Shown: positions 17,101 through 25,131 of the stretch, one piece after another
How the letters are laid out: each line of letters begins with the position of its first letter
Numbering within the stretch: the first letter of the stretch is position 1
NCBI RefSeq assembly: GCF_002160305.1
Contig: NZ_NFKI01000017.1
Span: 1 to 61,762, forward strand
Direction: 5' to 3'
Length of the DNA: 61,762 bases
DNA from: Pseudoflavonifractor sp. An184
Lineage (GTDB): Bacteria > Bacillota > Clostridia > Oscillospirales > Oscillospiraceae
Program-made: the position numbers and the translations under genes
Notes under the pieces: generated by a model
Databases searched by the model: none
What the model was told of the DNA's origin: nothing
The model's input: only the letters and a program-made list of their open reading frames with translations

Positions 17101-19791
17101 AAGAGCGTAGTAGTGACGGAGACCCAGGCCCCTCCGGGATTCCTCATTGATACCCAGTCTCAGACGGTGCAGATCAAAGAGGGCAGAACGGTCAGCTTAA
17201 CCTTCAAGAACCAGCCCAAGGGTGAGCTGATCATCCAGAAACGGGACAGCACCACAGGTCGGCCTCTTCTTGGTGCGGAGTTCAGAGTGACGACAGCCGC
17301 CGGCTGCGAGGTTGGGCTGGACGGCGTCATCGGCGACTCCACCCTCACGCAGAATGGCATTTTCATCACCGATTCCGCGGGCGAGATCCACATCACCAAC
17401 CTGGCCCCCGGCGCATATGTCATTTCTGAAATCAAGGCCCCCCAGGGCTACGTCATGGATCAGGCATCCACCAATGTGGTCATCGGGGAGGGTGGCGACA
17501 CCCAGACGGTGGTCATCACCAACTCCAAGGCCGGTTCCCTTGTCATCGATAAGCGGGATTCCCTGACGGGAGAGCCGCTGGAAGGGGTCACGTTCAAAGT
17601 GACCACCAGCACCGGCGAGTATGTGCCCGACGAAAACGGCTACATCTCCAGCAACGGCCTCTATAAGACGGACAAAGACGGCAAGATCCAGATCGATGGA
17701 GTGGTAGGTACCTTGGTGGTCACTGAAACAGCCACCATCCCCGGATATTCCATTGACCCCGCTACCCAGACTCAAACGGTCCAGGTCAACCCCAACGACA
17801 CGCAGACGCTGACCTTCTACAACACCCCCAGCACCACCCTGGTCATTGAAAAGTATATCGAGGGCACCACCACGCCCTTGGAGGGTGTGACTTTCCTGGT
17901 GACCGATTCCAGCGGTGCGGTGGTGGGCCCCTCCAACGGCGAGTACATCACCGACGAGAACGGCCGCATCGTCATCACGGATCTGGAGCCGGGCACTACT
18001 GTCACCGCGCGAGAGGTCAAGGCCCTGGAGGGCTACGTCCTGGACACCGCCCCCAAGTCCATTGAGATCAAGGCGGGCGAGGTACAGACTTTGCGCTTTT
18101 ATAATGAGGCAAAGGGAACCCTTGTGATCCGGAAACTGGACTCTGTGACCCATGAGCCTCTTGCCGGTGTGGAGTTTGAACTGACCTACGCCGAGGGCGG
18201 CTATGTAGACGACGCCAACGGCCACCTGTCCAGCAAGGGCCTCTACAAGACCAATGAAAATGGTGAGATCATGATTTCCGGCGTCACCGGCACCATCGTG
18301 GTCAAAGAGACCCAGACGATCCCTGGATACACTATCGACCCGGCTGGCCAGAGTCAGACCGTCGTCGTCAACCCCGCGGACACCCAGACGTTGACCTTCT
18401 ACAACCAGCCCATCGGAGGCGTGGAGATCATCAAAGTCAACGAGGCGGACCAGACAGAGCGCATCCCCAACACCACCTTCGAGATCCGCAAGGTGGACGA
18501 TGAACTCATCGACACCGTGGCCACCGGCGAGGATGGCCGCGTCTTTGTCTCTCTGGAGGATGGTGGCTACTACGCCGTGGAGACCGAGGCGGCAGAGGGC
18601 TTCCAGGTGGATCCCACACCCCACTATTTCGAGGTGGAGGACGGCAAGACCGTCTCCCTGACGGTGACCAACAAGGCGTTCAGCGGCATCCTGATCCACA
18701 AGATCGACGCGGATACCCGTGAGGGCATCTACGGTGTGACCTTCCTGCTCTATGACAGCAATAAGAATCCCATTGGGCAGTATACCTCGGATGACCGGGG
18801 CTATGTCTATATCGACGACCTGCCCAGCTCCGGCCGCTACTACCTGCGGGAGCTGGAGAATGAGGGCTACATCGTGGATGAGCAGCTCAAGACCGTCTAT
18901 GTCACCGATGGCACCACCACGGAGATCACCTGGGAGAACACCGCCATCACCGGCCAGATTCAGATCACCAAAACCAGCGCGGACTACAACTCCATGAACG
19001 GCTGGCCCGCCGGGACGTCCATTCCCAACACGGAGTTTGAGATCTACAACGCCCGGACCGGCAATTTGGTGGATACCATCAAGACAGACAAGAACGGCGT
19101 TGCCTCCTCCCGGCCTCTGCCTCTGGGCCGGTACAAAATCGTGGAATCCAAGGCAGCGGACTTTTACGGCCTGGACCAGACGCCCATCGAGGTGGAGATC
19201 GAGTACGCCGGCCAGATTGTCAAGGCGGCCATGACCAACAAGAGCCTGTACACCAACGTCTCCATCAAGAAAACCGGCTATGTGGAGGTCATGCCCAGCC
19301 AGCAGATCCGCTATGATTTCAGCGGCATCGGCAACAACTCCACCACAAGTCTGACCTCCTTCTACTGGCGCGACACCCTGCCTACCCAGGCGGTGCGGCT
19401 GGACAAGCTCGTCACCGGCACCTATAACGTTCCTGGAAACTACAAGGTGGTCTATAAGACCAATCTGAATCCCAACTACCGGACCATGTACGACAACCTG
19501 AGCACCCAGCAGAACTATGTGCTGGATGCCTCTCCCGCCGCTCTGGGGCTGGCCTCCAATGAGGTCATCACCGAGTTCATGGTAGTGTTTGGGGTGGTAC
19601 CCGCCAACTTCCGGCAGGTAGAGGCGCCGCAGGTGTACTGCAACGTGGTCTCCTGGCTCACCGGAGGAACTCAATTTGTGAACCAGGCAGACACAGGCGG
19701 CGTCTACAACGGCCAGTGGATCATGGCCACCTCCCGTTGGGTGACTAAGGTCTACAAGCCCTCGGAGCCTCTGCCCCGCACCGGCTACTAA
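14200..19791 (+). CDS. Giant thioester/SpaA-repeat surface adhesin
   Basis: A 1,863-residue secreted adhesin. Signal peptide ends near residue 33 (ALAAS). Residues ~45-240 form a thioester-type domain with the two hallmark motifs: FCADHG containing Cys76 and WVQAIIWRH containing Gln144; such Cys-Gln bonds let adhesins attach covalently to host targets. Then come 15 tandem SpaA/CnaB-like domains (each ~85-105 residues, starting xLxIxKxD and containing GxF and ExxxPxGY), which usually carry internal Lys-Asn isopeptide bonds. Repeats 10 and 12 are nearly identical, a recent duplication. A different final domain (~residues 1690-1850) precedes the C-terminus PLPRTGY. No hydrophobic helix or basic tail follows LPRTG. 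Confidence 0.9.
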   Translation: MKKQTHSLPARILSMLLALVCILGLLPGAALAASPDSIVMEDCTHNGVHYESAALDTCWLHQMKFDYNDDTVTGFCADHGGGMGWSLEGHEWNNPQPISDPTVKTMMAYYYAHSRGIFTDQAHALGVDEVWGSDYTWTMNAWVQAIIWRHEQKTLAADPVAACAEELMYVYNNLEHTSYTSIDDVVDGTSLRDRAQYILDLGAQGVWGDCEVFEYTYAGPGSTQHPAYDVQGIIIGNLTVTHEQYELTVKKVDATNPSKGLPGARFLIQNANGTYSKEVVTGADGTYTLSPLDANTYSVTELEAPDGYQIDNPGPQYVVLPNENGKTVTVTFTDTPEITSEGSIRKVDADDPTKGLAGAVIRIDGVDNSFTGTYTTGTGGYLEDVPWDTMPIGSFVATEVTPPTGYTTSSDPNKVRQEFYWDGKSDVDLVFENDAKVKIELLKVDDSDSPIEGAVFNILKDGQIIGSEATDASGIITVTGITEGLYAFVEVSVPAPFARLTEPVVVHVDQADIDGGGTISVTAVDHVLPNLTILKRDGQTGEVVPGAVFEVKGIHHGYHTDVTTGPDGTATLTGLPVDSYEVTEVSVPDPYVVAAEPTQTIWLGPGDDQQLIFDNLKQPQLTIAKVDAADSTTPIPGTVFRIEGVDSDYLNTVTTGQDGTVTLRVAPGTFRVTELSVPAPYYLPDKDADREQTISLNAGDEKRLVFENHKAPELTIYKVDSVAGAPVEGARFHVTYVSNGTAADAPESYDFGEITTDAIGEIKLHAQGQRLYPGEFTIEEVAPAPGFQMKEPTVQKVILHGGESKTVQFENVPLNAIIVEKYDSVTGEALAGATFQLRFLGGTSGTGGTIIGQKVTGKNGTAIWTGLTAGTYILEEVDPADGYSIIQSSETVYLADSGEQSVITVRFENMPDGNLLIRKVCATNPSVTLPNAEFKIVYADGTLIGDSNGVYRTDENGEILIEGLQPGKSVVVTETQAPPGFLIDTQSQTVQIKEGRTVSLTFKNQPKGELIIQKRDSTTGRPLLGAEFRVTTAAGCEVGLDGVIGDSTLTQNGIFITDSAGEIHITNLAPGAYVISEIKAPQGYVMDQASTNVVIGEGGDTQTVVITNSKAGSLVIDKRDSLTGEPLEGVTFKVTTSTGEYVPDENGYISSNGLYKTDKDGKIQIDGVVGTLVVTETATIPGYSIDPATQTQTVQVNPNDTQTLTFYNTPSTTLVIEKYIEGTTTPLEGVTFLVTDSSGAVVGPSNGEYITDENGRIVITDLEPGTTVTAREVKALEGYVLDTAPKSIEIKAGEVQTLRFYNEAKGTLVIRKLDSVTHEPLAGVEFELTYAEGGYVDDANGHLSSKGLYKTNENGEIMISGVTGTIVVKETQTIPGYTIDPAGQSQTVVVNPADTQTLTFYNQPIGGVEIIKVNEADQTERIPNTTFEIRKVDDELIDTVATGEDGRVFVSLEDGGYYAVETEAAEGFQVDPTPHYFEVEDGKTVSLTVTNKAFSGILIHKIDADTREGIYGVTFLLYDSNKNPIGQYTSDDRGYVYIDDLPSSGRYYLRELENEGYIVDEQLKTVYVTDGTTTEITWENTAITGQIQITKTSADYNSMNGWPAGTSIPNTEFEIYNARTGNLVDTIKTDKNGVASSRPLPLGRYKIVESKAADFYGLDQTPIEVEIEYAGQIVKAAMTNKSLYTNVSIKKTGYVEVMPSQQIRYDFSGIGNNSTTSLTSFYWRDTLPTQAVRLDKLVTGTYNVPGNYKVVYKTNLNPNYRTMYDNLSTQQNYVLDASPAALGLASNEVITEFMVVFGVVPANFRQVEAPQVYCNVVSWLTGGTQFVNQADTGGVYNGQWIMATSRWVTKVYKPSEPLPRTGY

Positions 19792-19816
19792 GCAGCACCA
19801 ATATCATTTGATCCAG

Positions 19817-19851
19817 AGTGCCGTCCCACGGGACGGCACTCCATTCTTTTT
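19817..19851 (+). terminator. Rho-independent terminator after adhesin
   Basis: An 11-bp stem (19817-19827 with 19830-19840, effectively 10 bp and a 4-nt loop) is followed by a six-T run at 19846-19851. It lies before the VirB2-like gene. Confidence 0.75.
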
Positions 19852-19869
19852 TATAGGAGGAAAACGATC

Positions 19870-20205
19870 ATGAAACGCAAGCGAATTTTTCAGATATTCC
19901 TCATTGTTCTCACCCTGGCCTTGTGTCTCTGCGCACCTGCTTTTGCAGCGGGCGGGGATGTGGCCGGCGCGGTGGAGCAGACCTGGACGGACGCCTCCAG
20001 CCAGATCAAGACCGTGGTGGACAATGTGGTCTTTCCTGCTTTGAGCATGGTGCTGGCCATCGCCTTCTTCGCCAAGCTCGCCATGGCTTACTTTGATTAC
20101 CGCAAACATGGGCAGTTCGAGTGGGCAGGGCCAGTCATCCTGTTCGTCTGCCTGGTCTTCGTCCTGCTGGCCCCCAACTACATCTGGGGCATCATCGGGA
20201 TTTAA
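19870..20205 (+). CDS. VirB2-like conjugative pilin-type protein (DUF3852)
   Basis: A 111-residue membrane protein. Signal peptide (FQIFLIVLTLALCLCAPAFAAGG), then AVEQTWTDASSQIKTVVDNVVFPALSMVLAIAFFAKLAMAYFDYRKHGQFEWAGPVILFVCLVFVLL, i.e. two hydrophobic helices with a short basic loop. This is the VirB2/TrbC topology and matches DUF3852 of clostridial ICEs. It would form or line the mating channel. It follows an AGGAGG site at 19855-19860 and begins the transfer operon. Confidence 0.75.
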   Translation: MKRKRIFQIFLIVLTLALCLCAPAFAAGGDVAGAVEQTWTDASSQIKTVVDNVVFPALSMVLAIAFFAKLAMAYFDYRKHGQFEWAGPVILFVCLVFVLLAPNYIWGIIGI

Positions 20206-20217
20206 GAGGAGAAAACC

Positions 20218-20676
20218 ATGCAGAGAGAAGAATTTGATCTATGGGTCCGCATGCTGCTTCCCCAGGCATCCGAGGCCGCACTGGAGTCTTACGCCCTGTT
20301 AGCGGAAGATCCGGAAGTAGAGGAGACAATGGGATGTTCCACTTTTTATGATTCTCTGTATGTGGATCTGGCCCTGGTCAAGCGGGATCATGGTGAGATT
20401 GTTGCAACAGATCTCTTTAACTATGCGGACTTCTATACCTTCAACCCGTTCGAGCTCCGAGGGGCGGCCAGACTGATTGCGGATGGATGGGAGATTCCCG
20501 AAATTGCAAATCATCTGATCGAGCACGGAGGCGAGGAACCTTTTTGTGAGTACACGCCGGAGGAGGAAACAGAATCCGAGGCGCTCCTATGGCTTTTTCA
20601 AAATAAAAAGAAAGATTTCGGAGACTTGGGTCTGTCTGATCCGTCCCCACAAGAGCACGGTATGGAAATGGGGTGA
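20218..20676 (+). CDS. Acidic ICE protein, unknown function
   Basis: A 152-residue acidic soluble protein (REEFDLWVRMLLPQASEAALESYALLAEDPEVEE...) starting with ATG 20218 after AAGAGGAG. It has no membrane segment or known motif and ends EHGMEMG, the tail shared by several genes of this element. It lies between VirB2-like and VirB6-like genes. Function unknown. Confidence 0.55.
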   Translation: MQREEFDLWVRMLLPQASEAALESYALLAEDPEVEETMGCSTFYDSLYVDLALVKRDHGEIVATDLFNYADFYTFNPFELRGAARLIADGWEIPEIANHLIEHGGEEPFCEYTPEEETESEALLWLFQNKKKDFGDLGLSDPSPQEHGMEMG

Positions 20677-20700
20677 GGCGCTATCTTTATTCTTGATTTT

Positions 20701-21588
20701 GTGGCGTCCACTGTTATGGACAACCTCATCGACTGGTTCTATGGTCAGGTGGTAGGGTTTCTGGGGAATTTTTTCGCCGAGATGGGCAACATGGGCGTGG
20801 AGCTGTTTGACTTGGACTGGGTGCAGACTATCGTCTTGTTTTTTTCCCAGCTGGGCTGGGCGCTGTTCGGCGTGAGTCTGGTGGTTTGTATTTTTGAATG
20901 TGGGATCGACTATACCACCGGCCGGGCCAATATCAAGGACACCGCCTTGAACATTCTGAAAGGGTTCCTGTCAGTATGCCTGTTTACCACCGTCCCGGTG
21001 CGGCTTTACTCCCTGTCGGTGACCCTGCAAGGGACCTTTGCCTCCGGGCTCACCGGCTTTGGAACCAGCATTGGAACGGTGGGACAGCAAATCATCGAGG
21101 ATCTCAACGGAGTGGAGAGTGTTACAGAGATGACAGGCGCCGCAGGGGGCTTCGGATTGGGCGTCATTACCAGTCCCATCATGATCATCTTCTGCGTCAT
21201 CCTCATGGCCTATGCGGTAATCAAGGTGTTCTTCTCCAATCTCAAGCGGGGCGGCATCCTGCTCATTCAGATCGCCGTGGGGAGCCTGTACATGTTCAGC
21301 ATCCCCAGAGGCTACACAGATGGCTTTATCCAGTGGATCAAGCAGGTCATCGGCCTGTGCCTGACCGCCTTCCTGCAATCCACAATTTTGGTGGCGGGCC
21401 TTATGGTGTTCAAAGACCACGCCTTGCTGGGGCTGGGCCTCATGCTCTCCGCCAATGAGGTGCCCCGAATCGCAGGCACATTCGGTCTGGACACTACCAC
21501 CAGGGCCAATATCATGAGCGCAGTCTATACCGCTCAGGCCGCCGTCAACACCACCAGGACAATCGTGCAGGCGGTGGCATCAAAATGA
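20701..21588 (+). CDS. VirB6/TrbL-like conjugal transfer membrane protein
   Basis: A ~295-residue polytopic protein with about five or six hydrophobic helices, including LFFSQLGWALFGVSLVVCIF, GVITSPIMIIFCVILMAYAVIKVFF, RGGILLIQIAVGSLYMFSI and ICLTAFLQSTILVAGLMVF. This fits the VirB6/TrbL inner-membrane channel protein of clostridial ICEs. Start is uncertain: GTG 20701 has no ribosome-binding site, while GGGTGAGG (20671-20678) lies before an upstream in-frame stretch encoding IFILDF with ATC at 20683 or ATT at 20689. Its stop overlaps the next ATG by 4 bp. Confidence 0.75.
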   Translation: MASTVMDNLIDWFYGQVVGFLGNFFAEMGNMGVELFDLDWVQTIVLFFSQLGWALFGVSLVVCIFECGIDYTTGRANIKDTALNILKGFLSVCLFTTVPVRLYSLSVTLQGTFASGLTGFGTSIGTVGQQIIEDLNGVESVTEMTGAAGGFGLGVITSPIMIIFCVILMAYAVIKVFFSNLKRGGILLIQIAVGSLYMFSIPRGYTDGFIQWIKQVIGLCLTAFLQSTILVAGLMVFKDHALLGLGLMLSANEVPRIAGTFGLDTTTRANIMSAVYTAQAAVNTTRTIVQAVASK

Positions 21589-22316
21589 GCAATGTGGAGC
21601 TTACGACGGCGATGACCATGGGGAGCCTGTTTGACGGTATCGGCGGTTTTCCCCTGGCCGCTGCCCGTTTCGGCATCAACACCGTCTGGGCAAGCGAGAT
21701 CGAGGCATTTCCAATAGAAGTCACCCTACGGCGTTTCCCCAGTATGGCCCACAAGGGGGATATCACCAAGCTGAGCGGGAAATTGCTGTTCCCCGTGGAT
21801 ATCATCTGCGGAGGCAGCCCATGTCAAGATCTCTCTGTCGCCGGAGCGAGGGCCGGATTATCCGGCGCCCGCTCCGGCCTTTTTATGGAGCAGATCCGCA
21901 TCATCAAGGAGATGCGCACGGCAGAGCGGGAACGCGGCCGCACCGGAGTACAGATCCGCCCCCGGTATATGGCATGGGAGAACGTGCCTGGTGCTTTCAG
22001 CAGCGGATCACCAAAAGGTGAGGATTTTCGCATCGTGCTGGAGGAGATCCTGCGGGTCTATGACGGAAGCGCAACGATCCCCAGGCCATTTCCCTATCCA
22101 TGGCATGACGCGGGAGAGATCCGGGTGGAGGGTGCCTTCTCACTGGCTTGGCGCTGTCTGGACGCACAGTTCTGGGGCGTCGCACAGCGGCGTAAGCGCA
22201 TTTATTTGATCGCTGATTTTGCGGGAATGACCGCGCCGAAGATCCTGTTCGATCTCCTTAACAGCTCGAATGGGACGGAGAGAACGCCGGAAAAGGAGGA
22301 GATGATTTTGGTGTGA
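21585..22316 (+). CDS. Cytosine-C5 DNA methyltransferase, catalytic half (split enzyme)
   Basis: Methylates cytosine C5 using SAM. This 243-residue half carries motif I (FDGIGGFPLAA), motif IV with the catalytic Cys (GGSPCQDLS), motif VI (ENVPG) and motif VIII (QRRKRIY). It lacks the target-recognition region and motifs IX-X, which are encoded in the next gene, starting in a 4-bp overlap (GTGTGA, 22311-22316). It ends naturally and the overlap has a ribosome-binding site (AAGGAGGAGATG), so this looks like a two-subunit enzyme rather than a random frameshift. The likely role is self-protection of the ICE. Confidence 0.85.
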   Translation: MSNVELTTAMTMGSLFDGIGGFPLAAARFGINTVWASEIEAFPIEVTLRRFPSMAHKGDITKLSGKLLFPVDIICGGSPCQDLSVAGARAGLSGARSGLFMEQIRIIKEMRTAERERGRTGVQIRPRYMAWENVPGAFSSGSPKGEDFRIVLEEILRVYDGSATIPRPFPYPWHDAGEIRVEGAFSLAWRCLDAQFWGVAQRRKRIYLIADFAGMTAPKILFDLLNSSNGTERTPEKEEMILV

Positions 22317-23710
22317 AGTATCACCTTGGATCAGAGGAGCAGTTGACTTTGCCCGGACTGGCTGATCAAGAGGAGCGTGTCCCGGCTGTACCGTCTCTCA
22401 AGAGAAAGGCGCCGGCAAAACCGGCGTCAGAGCTGGCCGCGATCCCGTATTTGGTTTTAGACCTGTCTTGCGGCCATGTGGATCTGTTCGGCAGTCACTA
22501 TTGGGAACTTCGCTCCCCCTATCGGGAGGGGGAGCTGTTCCTCAATACCGGCCCCGCGCCTCGTGAGCCGGTTCGCACATCCCTGTCTGATATTCTGGAG
22601 CCCACTCCGGCACAAAAATATTACCTGTCGCAGACGGCCTGCCTGGGGATCCTGCGCCGGGCGAAGGAGCGCGGCAAAGAGTTGCCGCACCAGTTGAAGG
22701 CGGCACTGACGGCACAGGCGGGATTAGCCAGACAGGTTAAGAAACTGGAATTTACCCCTGGAGAACTCGCTGTTGCTTTTGCCGCAAATCAAAGAGACGA
22801 GGTGCGCGACCTCCATGATGTGGCCGGAGCCCTCAGCGCCCAGCCAGGGATGAAACAGCAGACCTTTGTAGCTGGGTTTTCCGCAGGGGCAGGGGCAAGC
22901 GCCGGCAGCATCGCTTATTCAGAGCAGATAGCCCCAACGCTGAAGGGCAGCGCCAGCGGCAACTGTATGCCCTCCATCCTCTGCCTCAACGACCAGGGCG
23001 GAAGCGTCATGGATTGTTCAGAGGACGTGTCCGGCACCCTGCGGGCCCAGGAGCACGGACACCAGCCGCTTGTCTTTGACAACCACGGCCAGGATACCCG
23101 CTTTTGTGGACCTGTGGACTGTGCCCAGACTATATCCGCCAGCTTTGGGGAGGGCGGAAACAATCAGCCCCTTGTCTACGAAAACCACGGTATCGACGCC
23201 CGGTACACCGGGCCGCACCCCGTGGTGCCCACACTGTCTGCCCGTGCCGGTACCGGCGGGAATAACCTGCCCTTAGTGGAACAGGATCCAGCGGAGACTT
23301 TCTGCATCACCGGCAATGCCATTGACCGCCAGCCCCAAAACGGCGGCAACGGGATCGGCTATCAGGAGGACGTCTCCTACACCCTGACCGCCACGGATCA
23401 CCATGCGGTATTTTCCCGGCAGCGTGCAGACAAGTTTTCTCCCAGTGATGTGGCATCCACAGAGAGTGCGCGCCAGTACAAGGACGCGACAGACCTGATC
23501 CATCAGGCCGCAGGAACAGGACCGCCTCAGCTGATCCGCCGCCTCACGCCGCTGGAGTGTGAACGCCTCCAAGGTTTTCCGGATGGGTGGACGGATCTCC
23601 CTGGCGCCTCTGACTCCGCCCGGTATCGGGCTTTAGGAAACAGCGTGGCCATTCCGTGTGTGGAATTCATCATGCAGGGCGTTATCATTGCCGCAGGCTA
23701 CTCTGCGTGA
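22313..23710 (+). CDS. Cytosine-C5 methyltransferase, target-recognition half (split enzyme)
   Basis: A 465-residue partner of the preceding gene. The C-terminus holds motif IX (RRLTPLECERLQGFPDGW) and motif X (RYRALGNSVAIP). The N-terminal ~180 residues are variable. Residues ~215-370 contain repeats of a short block of the type DTRxxGPxxxxPTLSAxxGxGGNNxPLV (two or three copies), as in phage-type C5-methyltransferases. It starts with GTG 22313 in a 4-bp overlap with its partner. The last 13 bp overlap the end of the convergent tag gene. Confidence 0.8.
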   Translation: MKYHLGSEEQLTLPGLADQEERVPAVPSLKRKAPAKPASELAAIPYLVLDLSCGHVDLFGSHYWELRSPYREGELFLNTGPAPREPVRTSLSDILEPTPAQKYYLSQTACLGILRRAKERGKELPHQLKAALTAQAGLARQVKKLEFTPGELAVAFAANQRDEVRDLHDVAGALSAQPGMKQQTFVAGFSAGAGASAGSIAYSEQIAPTLKGSASGNCMPSILCLNDQGGSVMDCSEDVSGTLRAQEHGHQPLVFDNHGQDTRFCGPVDCAQTISASFGEGGNNQPLVYENHGIDARYTGPHPVVPTLSARAGTGGNNLPLVEQDPAETFCITGNAIDRQPQNGGNGIGYQEDVSYTLTATDHHAVFSRQRADKFSPSDVASTESARQYKDATDLIHQAAGTGPPQLIRRLTPLECERLQGFPDGWTDLPGASDSARYRALGNSVAIPCVEFIMQGVIIAAGYSA

Positions 23711-24255
23711 CTGGGATGGCAGAAACAGGCCAGCTCATGGTCATTCACCACGCCCACCGCTTGGAGGAAGGAATAAATGATGGTCGTTCCCACGAACTTC
23801 ATCCCCCGGCGTTTCAGATCCTTGGAGATTTTGTCGGACAGATCGGTACTGGTGTGAAAAACATCATCCGTATTCAAAATGACTTTCCCATCCGTAAAGC
23901 CCCAGAGATAGCGGTCAAAAGAGCCAAACTCCTTCTGGATGGCAAGGAACACCCCAGCATTTTGGATGGCGGCCTGGATCTTGGCCCGGTTGCGGACAAT
24001 CCCGGCGTCGGCCATCAGAGCCTCCACCTTCTCTGGGCCGTATCCGGCCACCACTGCCGGTTCAAAGCTGTCAAAGGCGGTACGAAACGCCTCCCGTTTT
24101 TTCAAAATGGTGAGCCAGGAGAGGCCCGCCTGGAACCCTTCCAGGGTCAGCATCTCAAAGAGTTTTCGGTCATCATGCTCCGGACGGCCCCACTCTCTGT
24201 CGTGGTAAGCAAGATAGATCTCTGAATTGGGATCTGCCCAGCGGCACCGCACCAT
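23698..24255 (-). CDS. tag: DNA-3-methyladenine glycosylase I (Tag)
   Basis: Removes 3-methyladenine from alkylated DNA. A 185-residue protein of usual length with the Tag zinc ligands Cys4 (MVRCRW), His18 (YHDREWG) and the C-terminal NDHELACFCH, plus the LSWLTILKKREAFRTAFDSF core. It is the only minus-strand gene in the first 31 kb and overlaps the methyltransferase end by 13 bp. It is probably cargo captured by the ICE. The plus-strand frame across it is a shadow. Confidence 0.92.
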   Translation of the reverse strand: MVRCRWADPNSEIYLAYHDREWGRPEHDDRKLFEMLTLEGFQAGLSWLTILKKREAFRTAFDSFEPAVVAGYGPEKVEALMADAGIVRNRAKIQAAIQNAGVFLAIQKEFGSFDRYLWGFTDGKVILNTDDVFHTSTDLSDKISKDLKRRGMKFVGTTIIYSFLQAVGVVNDHELACFCHPSHAE

Positions 24256-24444
24256 ATCCTCCGCCTCCCCTTAAAATGATACCCTGATTATACCTGACCT
24301 GCCGGCGGATAGCCACCAAAAGTTTTGCGGTGGGGCTTGTCCATTACGCTTGCGTTTACACAATTTCTTTGTTGCTTTCTGTGAATAGCTATTCCATAGA
24401 GCTTTCGATATACTTGCCTTGCCATCCAGAAAGGGGGAGTCACC
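24256..24444. other. Intergenic region between tag and RHH-like gene
   Basis: About 190 bp between divergently oriented genes, visibly more AT-rich than its surroundings. It must hold the promoters for tag (leftward) and the gene at 24445 (rightward), but I see no good -35/-10 pair. A GGGGGAG ribosome-binding site is at its right end. Confidence 0.3.
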
Positions 24445-24798
24445 ATGGCGGAAGAAAAACGAAACCTCTGTGCGCAAATACCTATCAGCCTGCACAGCCG
24501 TGTCCGACAGGAGCAGGAGGCGTCCGGCCAGACCCTGAGCGAGTACATGACCCAACTCATCATAGAATTTTATCAAATGAAAGAGGGGTACCAGAACATG
24601 AATCTTAATACGAAAACAATCGCCTTCCAGGTGCCGGTGGAGCTGTTTGAGGAGTTCAAAGCCTATCTCCAGCGGAACAACTTCAAACAAAAGGAATTCT
24701 TCCTGGGCTGTATCCAGAGTGCCTTGGCGGAGGAGCGAGACGCAGATGAGGCGTCCGGCTCTGAACCGGAACCGCAGGAGACGGATCAAACAGAATAA
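24445..24798 (+). CDS. Ribbon-helix-helix-like regulatory protein with two modules
   Basis: A 117-residue protein with two similar segments: CAQIPISLHSRVRQEQEASGQTLSEYMTQLIIEFYQ (~8-43) and IAFQVPVELFEEFKAYLQRNNFKQKEFFLGCIQSAL (~59-94). Each fits a strand-helix-helix (Arc/CopG type) pattern, which here would make a pseudo-dimer. Acidic tail follows. It stands just before the VirB3/VirB4 genes and could regulate them. A weak hairpin follows. Confidence 0.6.
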   Translation: MAEEKRNLCAQIPISLHSRVRQEQEASGQTLSEYMTQLIIEFYQMKEGYQNMNLNTKTIAFQVPVELFEEFKAYLQRNNFKQKEFFLGCIQSALAEERDADEASGSEPEPQETDQTE

Positions 24799-24811
24799 TA
24801 GCACAAAGACG

Positions 24812-24845
24812 CGCCGCCGGTCCTCCGGCGGCGTATGCTTTTTCA
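24812..24845 (+). terminator. Weak terminator or attenuator
   Basis: A perfect 9-bp GC stem (24812-24820 with 24825-24833) with a TCCT loop, followed after 5 bases by a five-T run. It probably reduces rather than blocks transcription into the VirB3-like gene. Confidence 0.55.
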
Positions 24846-24864
24846 GATAGAAATGAGGTCATCT

Positions 24865-25131
24865 ATGTTTATCTATCCAGACAATCTGAAGGCCAAAGCC
24901 ACCCTGTGGCTGTGGGAGCTGCGGGACGTGGCCATCATCGGGGTGGGGTTTCTCTTCTCTGTCTTGGCCATTGCCCAGACAGGTATCCTGCTCCCCTTGG
25001 TGGTCACCGTCCTCTATGCCTTTCTGAGCATCCGGCTGGAGGGCTCCAGTATCCTGGACTTCCTTCGCTATGCTGTATGCTTTTTGATATTGAAACAGCA
25101 GTATTACGAATGGGGGGAAACCATTGAATAG
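24865..25131 (+). CDS. VirB3/PrgI-like transfer membrane protein
   Basis: A small (88-residue) protein, MFIYPDNLKAKATLWLWELRDVAIIGVGFLFSVLAIAQTGILLPLVVTVLYAFLSI..., with two membrane helices and a cytoplasmic tail, the layout of VirB3 and PrgI proteins that sit next to VirB4 in type IV secretion. I chose ATG 24865 after GAGGTC; a further upstream ATG lacks a site. It overlaps the next gene by 8 bp. Confidence 0.75.
   Translation: MFIYPDNLKAKATLWLWELRDVAIIGVGFLFSVLAIAQTGILLPLVVTVLYAFLSIRLEGSSILDFLRYAVCFLILKQQYYEWGETIE

Noticed and set aside
17197-19674. Open minus-strand frame of 825 codons across adhesin repeats
   Set aside because: Arises from codon bias of the SpaA repeats; no start signal and no recognisable domain.
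13984-19791. CRISPR array, because of many regular repeats
   Set aside because: The repeats are ~90-100-codon protein domains with diverged DNA, not short identical repeats with spacers. No CRISPR array was seen anywhere.
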